In this document: positions 8,311-15,687 of the stretch, piece by piece
Layout of the letters: each line of letters starts with the position of its first letter
Position numbering within the stretch: the first letter of the stretch is position 1
NCBI GenBank assembly: GCA_910577685.1
Contig: CAJTOH010000054.1
Span: 1 to 22,109 of the forward strand
Length of the DNA: 22,109 nucleotides
Reading direction: 5' to 3'
Source of the DNA: an uncultured Dorea sp.
GTDB lineage: Bacteria; Bacillota; Clostridia; Lachnospirales; Lachnospiraceae
Notes under the pieces: generated by a model
What the model was told of the DNA's origin: nothing
Seen by the model: the letters and a program-made list of their open reading frames with translations, nothing else
Database searches by the model: none
Position numbers and translations under genes: made by a program

Positions 8311-8473
8311 GACTGCCGGAACCTTATAGTAAATGAGTTGATTATCAGAATCGTCTCGAAAAATTCCTATCAGCTTGAATACTGCTAATATGTACTGAAT
8401 TTTTTATCAGAAATGATTCTTTACAAAAATGAAACCAAATAATCAACACATTTACTATAGAAAGAGGTTAATC
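8289..8473 (+). other. Left end of element; recombinase tail reading frame in circular form
   Basis: No independent gene is seen in these 185 bases. In the excised circle the recombinase frame would cross attP and continue here to a TAA at 8386-8388, giving 33 alternative C-terminal residues. No convincing promoter for the primase gene was found. In the circular form that gene may be read from the recombinase transcript. Confidence 0.6.
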
Positions 8474-10660
8474 ATGAACGAGCGAAAAAATAAAGATATA
8501 ACTATCTGGCAAAGTCCAAACAGACGTGGGCAACCGGACAAGGCATACGGTTTTTCCTGTAAATATCATATACCAAGCGGAGACACAAAGCAATTAGAAA
8601 AAGCAATAACATGGGATAACTGTATTGCAGAATATAAAGACGGCTATAGAAGAGCAGACCATTTTATTCAGGCGGACTGCCTGCTTGCCGATATTGACAA
8701 TTCACACAGCGAGAATAAAAACGACTGGATAACACCCAAAGATGTTGAAAACGTATTGCATGATGTTCCATTTTACTATTATCCTAGCAGGAATCATATG
8801 AAATTCAAGAATGGACAAGCGCCGCGCCCCAAGTATCATCTGATATTTCCGACGCATATACTGGAAACCGCATCTGAATATTCAGACTGCACAAAGAAAC
8901 TGGTATCCACATTTCCGCAATTGCATTTTGATTCTGCTGTGACAGGAGCAGCACAGTTAAATTTCGGGGTGGAAAATCCCGTTGTATCGTATGTAGATGG
9001 AAAGATAAACGTAATAGACTATATTTTATCCAATAAACAGGAAACACCTCAGCAAACGCCAGATACAAAGCCAAAAGATACTGCCGTCATCCCACAGGGA
9101 CAGAGAAACAACACTTTACACAAGTTTGCACTATCTGTTCTTACAAAATATGGTGTGACAGACGCTGTATATAATCTGTATCTGAACGAATCACAGAAAT
9201 GCTCACCACTATTGGAAGAAAAAGAAGTACAGTCAATATGGAATGGTGCGGTAAACTTTTATAACAGTACGATAAAAGTACAGTCTGACTATATTGAGCC
9301 ATCTATATATCAAAAAGCTACACCAACACTCCAATGGGAAATACTACCTGTGAATCCTGTTGCAGTTCAGCAATTATACAGCATAGATAAAAGAGACAGA
9401 AAATTCAGCATTTCAGTCACCAGGCTGATTTTAGAAGCAATTGGAGTTACCGTAAAATTCAATGATATGAACAGACAGACGGAAATTAATGGAATCCCTG
9501 AAAAATATGGAAAGGATGATTTGAACAATCTTTTAGCCACATTTGTATATGACATTGCGTATAAACTTTCATTTAAAAAAGTGACCTTAAAGATTGTGTA
9601 TGAAAATCTTCATGTAATAGCTATGGAAAATCATTATCACCCTGTAACGTCACTTCTGCATGAGAGGTCATGGGATAATACAGACAGGCTTCCAGTAATC
9701 TATGAAATATTAGGCATTGCCGATAAGAATTACCAGTCTCTTATAAAGAAATGGGCGATACAAACGATTGCCGTCCTTTTTAATTCTGACGATATGCCTG
9801 TTACCACAGAGGGCGTGCTTGTGTTACAGGGAAAACAAGGCATCGGAAAGACACAGTTTTTCAGACATCTTGCAATTAAGGATAGTTTCTTCAAGGGCGG
9901 AGCTACTTTGGATATGACAAATAAGGACAGCCTGATGTCGGCTACGAAAGTATGGATATGCGAGCTTGGAGAAATAGACAGCACTACCAAAAAAGAGCAG
10001 TCGGCACTCAAAGCCTTTCTTACAGAACAGACAGACCGTTATCGGGAACCCTACGCACGTCATGAAACGGTTCGCTCACGCAGGACCTCTTTTTGTGGAA
10101 CTGTAAACCCACAGGATTATTTGCGAGACGATACCGGAAACCGCCGATTTTGGACGATACCCGTTGAGAAAATAGCCCTAAGAAGAATTTTTGAACTCTC
10201 TCCTGAATGGTACGCACAGTTTTGGAGGCAGATACTCACCATATACAAAAGCAACCCGAAAGAATATCTTCTTACAGAGAATGAAAAGGATTTTATCAAC
10301 CGTAATAACCAGCAATATGAACAACTGCTCTTTGGGGAAGATGAATTTTTGACCTGTGCAGACTTCCAAGCCGACCAAACATTATGGAAATGGCAGACAG
10401 CGGCTGAAATCGCAAAGGCTCTCAATGAAGAATTTAAAAGCCTTCATATTTCAAGTGCAAGAATCGGTAAGTTACTTAACAGAATCGAGGAACAGCAACA
10501 TATCATGTTTGAACGGAAAAAAGTAAAAGGCAAACGTCTCATACTATGTCCGCCAATAACAAGAACAACAAGCAATGATACTGGTCAGATTTCTGATTTA
10601 CCAGACTACAAATTGCCCTCCTTACGGATTTTATCTGACGAAGAACCCATAATCTTCTAA
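8474..10660 (+). CDS. VapE-like primase-helicase replication protein
   Basis: A 728-residue replication protein. The N-terminal part resembles an archaeo-eukaryotic-type primase: LLADIDN carries the D73/D75 metal pair, and RPKYHLIFPTH and GAAQLNFG follow. A PriCT-like segment (IPQGQRNNTLHKFALSVLTKYG) covers about 206-227. The C-terminal half is a VapE/SF3-type ATPase: Walker A GKQGIGKT at 453-460, Walker B-like WICELGEID at 494-502, then the arginine-rich TGNRRFWTIPV near 554-564. Proteins of this kind drive replication of satellites and prophage-like islands. ATG 8474 is preferred over ATG 8429 because AAAGAGG lies just before it. A 17-bp inverted repeat right after the stop may be the origin. 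Confidence 0.9.
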   Translation: MNERKNKDITIWQSPNRRGQPDKAYGFSCKYHIPSGDTKQLEKAITWDNCIAEYKDGYRRADHFIQADCLLADIDNSHSENKNDWITPKDVENVLHDVPFYYYPSRNHMKFKNGQAPRPKYHLIFPTHILETASEYSDCTKKLVSTFPQLHFDSAVTGAAQLNFGVENPVVSYVDGKINVIDYILSNKQETPQQTPDTKPKDTAVIPQGQRNNTLHKFALSVLTKYGVTDAVYNLYLNESQKCSPLLEEKEVQSIWNGAVNFYNSTIKVQSDYIEPSIYQKATPTLQWEILPVNPVAVQQLYSIDKRDRKFSISVTRLILEAIGVTVKFNDMNRQTEINGIPEKYGKDDLNNLLATFVYDIAYKLSFKKVTLKIVYENLHVIAMENHYHPVTSLLHERSWDNTDRLPVIYEILGIADKNYQSLIKKWAIQTIAVLFNSDDMPVTTEGVLVLQGKQGIGKTQFFRHLAIKDSFFKGGATLDMTNKDSLMSATKVWICELGEIDSTTKKEQSALKAFLTEQTDRYREPYARHETVRSRRTSFCGTVNPQDYLRDDTGNRRFWTIPVEKIALRRIFELSPEWYAQFWRQILTIYKSNPKEYLLTENEKDFINRNNQQYEQLLFGEDEFLTCADFQADQTLWKWQTAAEIAKALNEEFKSLHISSARIGKLLNRIEEQQHIMFERKKVKGKRLILCPPITRTTSNDTGQISDLPDYKLPSLRILSDEEPIIF

Positions 10661-10669
10661 ACTCCTATA

Positions 10670-10768
10670 GGGTGCAGGGTGTAAGATATATCATATATAA
10701 ATGATAAAAAATCAGTATGAGATTAGGATATATTTGAAATACTACTTTACGTCTTACACCCTGCACCC
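10670..10768. repeat. 17-bp inverted repeat around an AT-rich core, candidate origin
   Basis: GGGTGCAGGGTGTAAGA at 10670-10686 and its exact reverse complement TCTTACACCCTGCACCC at 10752-10768 flank 65 bases of very AT-rich DNA. The pair starts 9 bases after the primase-helicase stop. GC-rich perfect arms around an AT-rich, easily melted core, next to a replication gene, fit a replication origin. A long-loop terminator is less likely because the loop is 65 nt. Confidence 0.6.
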
Positions 10769-11003
10769 TTTTCCGAATAAATTCTTAACAGATTTCATAA
10801 ACAGATTCTCCTTACACAAATTCTATGTTGACTGATAAAATAAGCGTATGAAAATGTATCGGATAAACTCCAGGTTAGATGTTTCACTGCAATTGATGTA
10901 CGGACGGTTTCCGTTACTTAGACAGCATGAAAAGATACAACTTTCTCTTATTTTATCCTCATACCTATGTAAGGTTTTCTCATAAGTATTTCTTGTTATA
11001 CTC
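10769..11003. other. Gene-poor spacer between primase gene and PIN cassette
   Basis: I see no convincing gene. The only structure noted is the pair GATAAAATAAG and CTTATTTTATC about 100 bp apart, which may be chance in AT-rich DNA. A 69-codon minus-strand frame (10823-11032) begins inside the small gene below in another frame and lacks support. Confidence 0.4.
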
Positions 11004-11177
11004 TTATACCTTTTGCAATCTACTTTCTTCAATCTCCTTTAAAAACGCACGTCCTTTTTGGTTGTAGTAGTCCATCCGTTCCTGCGGGGTCATGTCCTTT
11101 GTAATAAAATAATTATATTCACGTAATTTGTGAATATCTTCAATCGTAAAATTTGGGCTTAAAACCGGTTTTTCCAT
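11004..11177 (-). CDS. Small protein partnered with the PIN-domain protein (putative antitoxin)
   Basis: A 57-residue frame beginning MEKPVLSPNFTIEDIHKLRE and ending EESRLQKV. It starts 2 bases after the PIN gene stop on the same strand, with GAGG from the end of that gene as ribosome binding site. It is charged and mostly helical, with the sense of a short segment that could wrap a PIN toxin. No DNA-binding motif is evident. The tight coupling suggests a toxin-antitoxin pair with reversed gene order (PIN gene first). This function is inferred from size and context only. Confidence 0.7.
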   Translation of the reverse strand: MEKPVLSPNFTIEDIHKLREYNYFITKDMTPQERMDYYNQKGRAFLKEIEESRLQKV

Positions 11178-11179
11178 AA

Positions 11180-11656
11180 TCATTCCTCACTTTCTAATAA
11201 TACGGACGGATTCAGAATTTCAATTGGTCTGTATCCTTTCAAATTGGTAATTGCACGTACTCCGCGAATCGTTTTGATATTGACTATATGCTTAAAGTTC
11301 CACGAGATAATACAATCACACTCGTTCACAACAGCCGCCCCGATATGCTGACAATCATCATAACTTTTTTGCGTCAGGATTCCCATATCTATGATTTGCT
11401 GCGCAACCTCCGCGGCATCACTAGAAATATCAAGGGTTGTAAATGAAATCTGCCCTAAATACTCCCTTAACCGGCTCCTTTTCGGTTCGGGGCAGGCTGA
11501 TATTTCCTCTAATGTGACCGTAGACACATATACCTCATAAATTCCCTTACGGAACAGCTCCCATAATTGCAACGTATCCTCCATCTTTGCGGGAACGTCC
11601 TCCTGCATTAAGTGACTAACAACAGACGTATCTAAATATACTTTCAATCTCCGCAT
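11180..11656 (-). CDS. PIN domain protein
   Basis: A 158-residue PIN-fold protein, the fold of VapC-type metal-dependent ribonucleases. The first acidic residue is D9 in KVYLDTSVVSHL. Further candidates are the Glu pair in VTLEEIS and the Asp residues of KSYDDCQHIGAA. ISWNFKHIVN follows, as in PIN proteins of this group. ATG 11656 is chosen because AGGAGA lies 7 bases upstream; ATG 11662 would leave only one base. A small coupled gene follows and may encode the antitoxin. The target RNA is unknown. It has its own promoter (11682-11710), so it is transcribed apart from the Xre gene upstream or in addition to it. Confidence 0.82.
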   Translation of the reverse strand: MRRLKVYLDTSVVSHLMQEDVPAKMEDTLQLWELFRKGIYEVYVSTVTLEEISACPEPKRSRLREYLGQISFTTLDISSDAAEVAQQIIDMGILTQKSYDDCQHIGAAVVNECDCIISWNFKHIVNIKTIRGVRAITNLKGYRPIEILNPSVLLESEE

Positions 11657-11681
11657 GGTCATCTCTCCTATCCTTACTTAT

Positions 11682-11710
11682 AATATAATATGCGACTGTA
11701 AAATTCTCAA
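11682..11710 (-). promoter_or_regulatory. Promoter for the PIN cassette
   Basis: On the minus strand TTGAGA (11710-11705) and TATATT (11687-11682) are exactly 17 bp apart, about 26 bp before the PIN ATG. This allows the cassette to be expressed while the element is otherwise silent, as expected for a stability module. Confidence 0.55.
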
Positions 11711-11745
11711 CTGCTTGCCGTTCGCTCCGTTCACAATAATCTTCT

Positions 11746-12057
11746 TTATTCTATGCTAATTCCAAGCAGGATATTTACCGCTTTTTGTAATTCCTTTTTC
11801 TCTCTGTATGCCTGTATAATCTTCCACTCTGTATCGCTTAATTCTTCTTTCGACAGCTTAACCCCCAATAATGAACTAGGAGAAACTCTTAAGGCATAGC
11901 AAATTTCTGCAAGCATATCGGCATCCGGCCTGTTAATCCCCTGTTCCCAATTTGAAACACGTCCATTGCTGACGCCAATTTGCTCTGCCAGTTGTTTCTG
12001 GCTTATTCCAAGTTCCTCTCTGTATTTACGGATTCGATTTCCGATTTCGTATTTCAT
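11746..12057 (-). CDS. Xre family repressor, probable master regulator of the element
   Basis: A 103-residue protein with an N-terminal helix-turn-helix of the Xre/Cro-CI type at residues 5-60: IRKYREELGISQKQLAEQIGVSNGRVSNWEQG. A short helical tail covers residues 70-103 and may dimerise. It is transcribed away from a second HTH gene, with two related dyads between them. That is the layout of a phage-type lysogeny switch. It lacks a peptidase domain of the LexA or CI type, so induction would not be by RecA-stimulated self-cleavage. A helper-encoded or metalloprotease anti-repressor is possible. Repression of the rightward operon is inferred. Confidence 0.9.
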   Translation of the reverse strand: MKYEIGNRIRKYREELGISQKQLAEQIGVSNGRVSNWEQGINRPDADMLAEICYALRVSPSSLLGVKLSKEELSDTEWKIIQAYREKKELQKAVNILLGISIE

Positions 12058-12078
12058 ATATTCACCGCCTTTTGACTA

Positions 12079-12107
12079 ATTATACATTCAAAACTTTACA
12101 AAGGCAA
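12079..12107 (-). promoter_or_regulatory. Leftward promoter of the Xre repressor gene
   Basis: On the minus strand TTGCCT (12107-12102) and TATAAT (12084-12079) are 17 bp apart. The dyad at 12114-12130 lies just upstream of the -35 element, a position that suits activation or mild autoregulation. Confidence 0.65.
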
Positions 12108-12113
12108 TTACAA

Positions 12114-12130
12114 ATCAAGATTTTCTTGAT
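12114..12130. promoter_or_regulatory. Operator 1 of the divergent Xre switch
   Basis: ATCAAGA-TTT-TCTTGAT is a perfect 7-bp dyad with a 3-base centre. It lies between the two promoters: 7 bases before the rightward -35 and 7 bases beyond the leftward -35. Confidence 0.8.
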
Positions 12131-12136
12131 ATTCCA

Positions 12137-12166
12137 TTGACGAAAACAGAATATCTGTGATATTAT
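12137..12166 (+). promoter_or_regulatory. Rightward promoter of the switch
   Basis: TTGACG at 12137-12142 and TATTAT at 12161-12166 have an 18-bp spacer. It is bracketed by operator 1 upstream and operator 2 downstream, so a repressor bound to both could block it or loop across it. Confidence 0.75.
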
Positions 12167-12174
12167 GGATTAAA

Positions 12175-12191
12175 ATCAAGAAATCCTTGAT
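12175..12191. promoter_or_regulatory. Operator 2 of the divergent Xre switch
   Basis: ATCAAGA-AAT-CCTTGAT repeats operator 1 with one mismatch in the right arm. It starts 9 bases after the rightward -10, so it covers the expected transcription start. That is a classic repression site. Confidence 0.8.
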
Positions 12192-12207
12192 AGAAAGAAG
12201 TGATATT

Positions 12208-12444
12208 ATGAAAGTTTACGAGAAAGTCCGGGAGTATATTATTGCTAACGGATACAAGCAGGTAGCAATCGCTAAGAAAGCAGGGATACCGAATGCAACT
12301 TTTAACGCTATTATGAATGGCAAACGGACGCTGTATGCAGATGATTTATCTTCTATCTGCGTTGCGCTAAACGTGAGCCCTGAACTGTTTATCGAAATTA
12401 AAAAGCCTTGTAAAAATGTCGTAGACAGAATGGAGGTGGTTTGA
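12208..12444 (+). CDS. Cro-like helix-turn-helix protein
   Basis: A 78-residue protein that is little more than an HTH of the Xre/Cro type: YIIANGYKQVAIAKKAGIPNATFNAIMNGKR, followed by YADDLSSICVALNVSPELFI. ATG 12208 is chosen because AGAAAG stands upstream and the longer frame would start inside operator 2. It is the first gene of the rightward operon and lies one base from the HhH-GPD gene. By position it could act as the Cro partner of the leftward repressor, or as the autoregulator of the two genes behind it. Confidence 0.88.
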   Translation: MKVYEKVREYIIANGYKQVAIAKKAGIPNATFNAIMNGKRTLYADDLSSICVALNVSPELFIEIKKPCKNVVDRMEVV

Positions 12445-12445
12445 A

Positions 12446-13297
12446 GTGGTAAACAAAATTACAGAAGAAAAGGCAAGCATCATCTACATAATCGAACAGC
12501 ACTTAAGGGAGGAACTGTTAAATCAGACACCGGAAAAGCTGTGGGAAGAAAGTTTCATAAAACAGCAGATTGAAAGACGGAAAAATGGAGAATTATTTAC
12601 AACAACAAACCATATCCGTGCTATGGTGTACTCTATGTTGAGTTCCGGTATGTCCTGGAACAAAGTCACAAAGGATATAAACCCCGATACTAAATGTATT
12701 ACTTCTGTTGATAAAATCTTTTGCAGTTATGATTTGGAACAGCTTTTAAAGCTTACTCCAACACAACTAAGAAACAGCATAAAAGAAATCCATTGCGCAA
12801 CCCAATCTACGCTAAAACAAATGGAAGCTCTGCTCACAGTCAATGTTCCTAAATTCCTGTCAATAGAAAAAACATATGGAACAATTGATACTTTCTATCA
12901 AAAGTTTATAGAGATTGATAATACTCTGAAAACGCTCATTATACTTTTATCTGCTACAGAAAGTACCAGTAAATTAGAACAGATGAATGTTGCACTGGTA
13001 TGTGAATATCTGCGGAATATAGGACATGATATACCAAAACCAGACAGGCATATTTGCAGGATTCTAAGCAGTGAGTATCTTGCGTTTTCAGATAAAAAGG
13101 AAACAACGCCTTTTGAAGCGTTCGACATTATAACGGAACTATCAAAAATGACAGGAAAATCAGCCGCAGAAGTGGATTATATTCTTTGGTCTTATTGTGC
13201 AGATGGATATGGGGAAATATGCACCAAGAAAACACCGAAATGCAATGAATGTGTTACAAAAAAAGATTGTCATAAAAGAAATGATTTGAAGTTTTGA
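12446..13297 (+). CDS. Divergent HhH-GPD / endonuclease III-like protein with 4Fe-4S cluster
   Basis: A 283-residue protein that resembles the endonuclease III and MutY base-excision superfamily. The C-terminus has the exact cluster spacing C-X6-C-X2-C-X5-C at C259, C266, C269 and C275. The likely catalytic Asp is D200 in IPKPDRHICRI, which lines up with VDTH-F-V of endonuclease III. HIRAMVYSMLSSGMSW at 56-71 matches the family's first core helix. The helix-hairpin-helix is degenerate, and the Lys of bifunctional enzymes is absent, so a monofunctional glycosylase or a DNA-binding-only role is possible. The start is GTG 12446 with GGAGGTGG 6 bases upstream. The substrate is unknown. Translation is tightly coupled to the HTH gene before it. 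Confidence 0.75.
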   Translation: MVNKITEEKASIIYIIEQHLREELLNQTPEKLWEESFIKQQIERRKNGELFTTTNHIRAMVYSMLSSGMSWNKVTKDINPDTKCITSVDKIFCSYDLEQLLKLTPTQLRNSIKEIHCATQSTLKQMEALLTVNVPKFLSIEKTYGTIDTFYQKFIEIDNTLKTLIILLSATESTSKLEQMNVALVCEYLRNIGHDIPKPDRHICRILSSEYLAFSDKKETTPFEAFDIITELSKMTGKSAAEVDYILWSYCADGYGEICTKKTPKCNECVTKKDCHKRNDLKF

Positions 13298-13311
13298 GAG
13301 GAGTAAAAAAA

Positions 13312-14358
13312 ATGAGTAGATTTACACAACAAGAGGAAACTACAATAGTTAAAAATGCTATGGAACTTACTGCTACAATAATGGTAGAGGAAATTGAATT
13401 AAGAAATATAAAATCTGAAAAATTTCGAGACTTACCAAATCCACCAAAAAGAACAATACTTAGAAAACCAGAAAAAATTTATCCCCAATATCCACCAAAA
13501 CCAACAACAACGTACAGTTATACAGAATACTTAAAAGAAACAATCGGAATATTTAAAAATTTGCGTGTTATTGGAATTGCTGCCATAATTATTTTTCTAA
13601 GTGGCATTATAATACCTGGGCTTTTTTTTGTAACTTTTCTTTTGATGGCATTATTTCCTATATTATTCATTTTTCTGATTATTAAATATCATTCATATTC
13701 TATTAAACGGCAGGCATTAAATCAACAGCTATCCGAATCTCAGGAATATTTGCAAGCCGTTGAAAATGCAGAGAAACTTGCTGAAAAACAACAGAAAGAA
13801 GCAGAAGCAGAATTTCAACAACAGCAAAAAAAATTAGACGCAGAATATGAAGAAGAAAAGAACCAATATGAAAATGTCACTGTCCCAAAATATAATGAAG
13901 ATTTTAATACATGGACAGTTATTCAAGAAAGAAAAATAGCTTTTTTGGAGGAAGAACTGAAATGTAATAAAGAAGCATTAAACTCTCTTTATGACGCTAC
14001 TAAAATAATATCTAAAACTTACAGAGAATTTACAACCTTAAAATGGTTATATGAAGATATGAGTACATCAGACCATGATATACGATATGCAACAGAAATA
14101 TTAGACAGAGACAGGCAAAGAGTAGTTACCGCAGAAGCTGGTAAACGTACCCAGACCGCTATATATGATATGAAACAAGCAATGATGAATGGATTCAATG
14201 CTGTATATAATGCAATTGAATATGGAAATGATTTGCAGGAAGATTCTATTGAAATCCTCTCCAAAACAAGACGTGATATTAATATCGGTAATATTATAGG
14301 CACTGTCCAAAGACACAATACAAACAAAATGTTAGATTCTCTAATACAAAAAAAGTAA
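13312..14358 (+). CDS. Two-segment membrane protein with long coiled coil
   Basis: A 348-residue protein of unknown family. Residues 1-80 are polar, with a proline-rich stretch (NPPKRTILRKPEKIYPQYPP). Two membrane segments lie at about 84-103 and 106-128. A coiled coil rich in Gln, Glu and Lys follows (about 135-215), then a helical C-terminal domain with LKWLYEDM near residue 243. The topology suggests a membrane-anchored dimer with its large domain in the cytoplasm. ATG 13312 is preferred to TTG 13294 because GAGAGGAG lies at 13296-13303. It starts 14 bases after the HhH-GPD stop and is surely in the same operon. A role as membrane effector or anchor of that module is inference. Confidence 0.75.
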   Translation: MSRFTQQEETTIVKNAMELTATIMVEEIELRNIKSEKFRDLPNPPKRTILRKPEKIYPQYPPKPTTTYSYTEYLKETIGIFKNLRVIGIAAIIIFLSGIIIPGLFFVTFLLMALFPILFIFLIIKYHSYSIKRQALNQQLSESQEYLQAVENAEKLAEKQQKEAEAEFQQQQKKLDAEYEEEKNQYENVTVPKYNEDFNTWTVIQERKIAFLEEELKCNKEALNSLYDATKIISKTYREFTTLKWLYEDMSTSDHDIRYATEILDRDRQRVVTAEAGKRTQTAIYDMKQAMMNGFNAVYNAIEYGNDLQEDSIEILSKTRRDINIGNIIGTVQRHNTNKMLDSLIQKK

Positions 14359-14445
14359 TATATAACTTACATATAATTCCTCTAAACAATACATTATAAA
14401 ATCGTCAATTGTATTAAAAAATATCATGATTGGGGAAATTTTATA

Positions 14446-14783
14446 ATGAGAAATGAACAATTAGGAGTAACAATAAATTCAGAGAATATATCATAACAAA
14501 TTTTGATATAGAAAAGGATGAATTTTTGTCTGAAAATGAAATTCGTAGTGTTGTTGAGATTTCATTAAACAAAAAATGTTAGAGATTTAACAGGAATAGG
14601 ATTCTTTTCTTATTTAGGAAATCTGTATTGTCGCGATGCAGAAATCGAAGAACTGATATTTGCAATAATTATGCCTTAAAAGATTTAAAAAGTGATAATA
14701 CTAAAATTCGGAAACTGGATATCAGTAAGAATCCACATTTAACAAATTTGGAGTGTGACGAGACTGTAGTTATAACTAAATAA
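14446..14783 (+). pseudogene. Decayed leucine-rich-repeat protein gene
   Basis: Three reading frames in turn give pieces of a Clostridia-type LRR surface protein. Frame one starts MRNEQLGVTIN at 14446. The next yields EYIITNFDIEKDEFLSENEI, the EF-hand-like lead typical before such repeats. The next yields NVRDLTGIGFFSYLGNLYC. The last yields KIRKLDISKNPHLTNLEC and ends at TAA 14781-14783. At least three frameshifts and a missing 5' signal peptide show that it is broken. The full gene would be far longer, so large parts are deleted. It looks like dead cargo in the element. Confidence 0.7.
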
Positions 14784-14875
14784 TATAATGTGTAATTAAT
14801 AGATAGTAATTCATTCAGACACCGTATAAAAATAAACATCTCTTTTCGTTTATACTTTTATACCCAAGAAAAACA

Positions 14876-14905
14876 GCCGTAGTCCATATGGATTACGGCA
14901 TTTTC
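14876..14905. terminator. Intrinsic terminator, probably bidirectional
   Basis: GCCGTAGTCC (14876-14885) pairs with GGATTACGGC (14890-14899) through one G-T wobble around ATAT. AAAACA precedes it and ATTTTCT follows. It closes the operon with the HhH-GPD and membrane-protein genes, or the LRR remnant. Confidence 0.75.
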
Positions 14906-14975
14906 TATAAATGAAATGCATTTCCCCTTTTTGTTTATAGTATCTGTCCTAAATATTACGAAACTATTAACTGAT

Positions 14976-15004
14976 TTGATTATACTTTGAAAATATCTTA
15001 TAAT
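14976..15004 (+). promoter_or_regulatory. Promoter for the small serine recombinase gene
   Basis: TTGATT at 14976-14981 and TATAAT at 14999-15004 are exactly 17 bp apart, some 53 bp before the ATG. The rest of 14784-15056 shows no gene. Short TATA-rich repeats (GTATAAAAAT, TTTATACTTTTATAC near 14823-14863) could belong to a resolution site, but I cannot define subsites. Confidence 0.65.
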
Positions 15005-15056
15005 ATGTATATCAGGACATAATTTATTCACACCAAATATTCAAGGAGGGCTTTTC

Positions 15057-15647
15057 ATGGTCTACGGATATGCAAGATGCTCCACGAATGAGCAGTTACA
15101 GGACATTAACAGACAAGTACGGGAACTAAAACAGCAAGGTGCAACAGACACAACAATCTATTTGGAATATGAAAGCGGTACGAAAATCAACAGGGCAGAA
15201 TTGCAAAAACTATTGTCTGCTATTCAGACAGGGGATACAATTCTTGCTACCGAAGTCAGCAGAATCACAAGAAGTACAAAACAGCTCTGTGATATTATCG
15301 AATTTGCAAAGGAAAGAAAAATCAAGTTGGTGCTTGGAAATTTTGTTGTTGACTGTACAAAGGAGCTTGACCCCATGACAGAGGGTATGCTGAAAATGAT
15401 GGGCGTGTTTGCGGAACTGGAACGAAATATGATAAGCCAAAGAGTAAAAAGCGGAATGGATAATGCAAAATCAAAAGGAAAAAGAATTGGCAGACCCACT
15501 ACTACCGCTGGTGATATTCCTAACATATTTTATAAACATTATCCAAAGTATAAAAAAGGCGACCTCAATAAGAGAGAATTATCAAAGGTATGTTCTCTCT
15601 CCTATCCTACGATTTATAAATATTTGAAAATTATAGAAAATGTATAA
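15057..15647 (+). CDS. Small serine recombinase, resolvase/invertase family
   Basis: A 196-residue recombinase of the Tn3-resolvase/DNA-invertase type. The catalytic Ser is S9 in GYARCSTNEQ. ATEVSRITRSTKQL and GKRIGRP mark the core and the end of the E-helix. A C-terminal HTH covers about 160-195 (KRELSKVCSLSYPTIYKYL). It binds and cuts DNA as a dimer or tetramer. Within a single-integrase element it may resolve dimers after replication or invert a segment. AGGAGGG at 15044-15050 gives a strong start. The next gene follows after 40 bp and is likely co-transcribed. Confidence 0.9.
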   Translation: MVYGYARCSTNEQLQDINRQVRELKQQGATDTTIYLEYESGTKINRAELQKLLSAIQTGDTILATEVSRITRSTKQLCDIIEFAKERKIKLVLGNFVVDCTKELDPMTEGMLKMMGVFAELERNMISQRVKSGMDNAKSKGKRIGRPTTTAGDIPNIFYKHYPKYKKGDLNKRELSKVCSLSYPTIYKYLKIIENV

Positions 15648-15687
15648 CCCGTATAAAGTCAAAGTGTGTGCGAAAGGAGAATGAGAT

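Noticed and set aside
10823..11032. 69-codon minus-strand frame
   Set aside because: It starts inside the small PIN-partner gene in a different frame, with low-complexity content and no homology signal.
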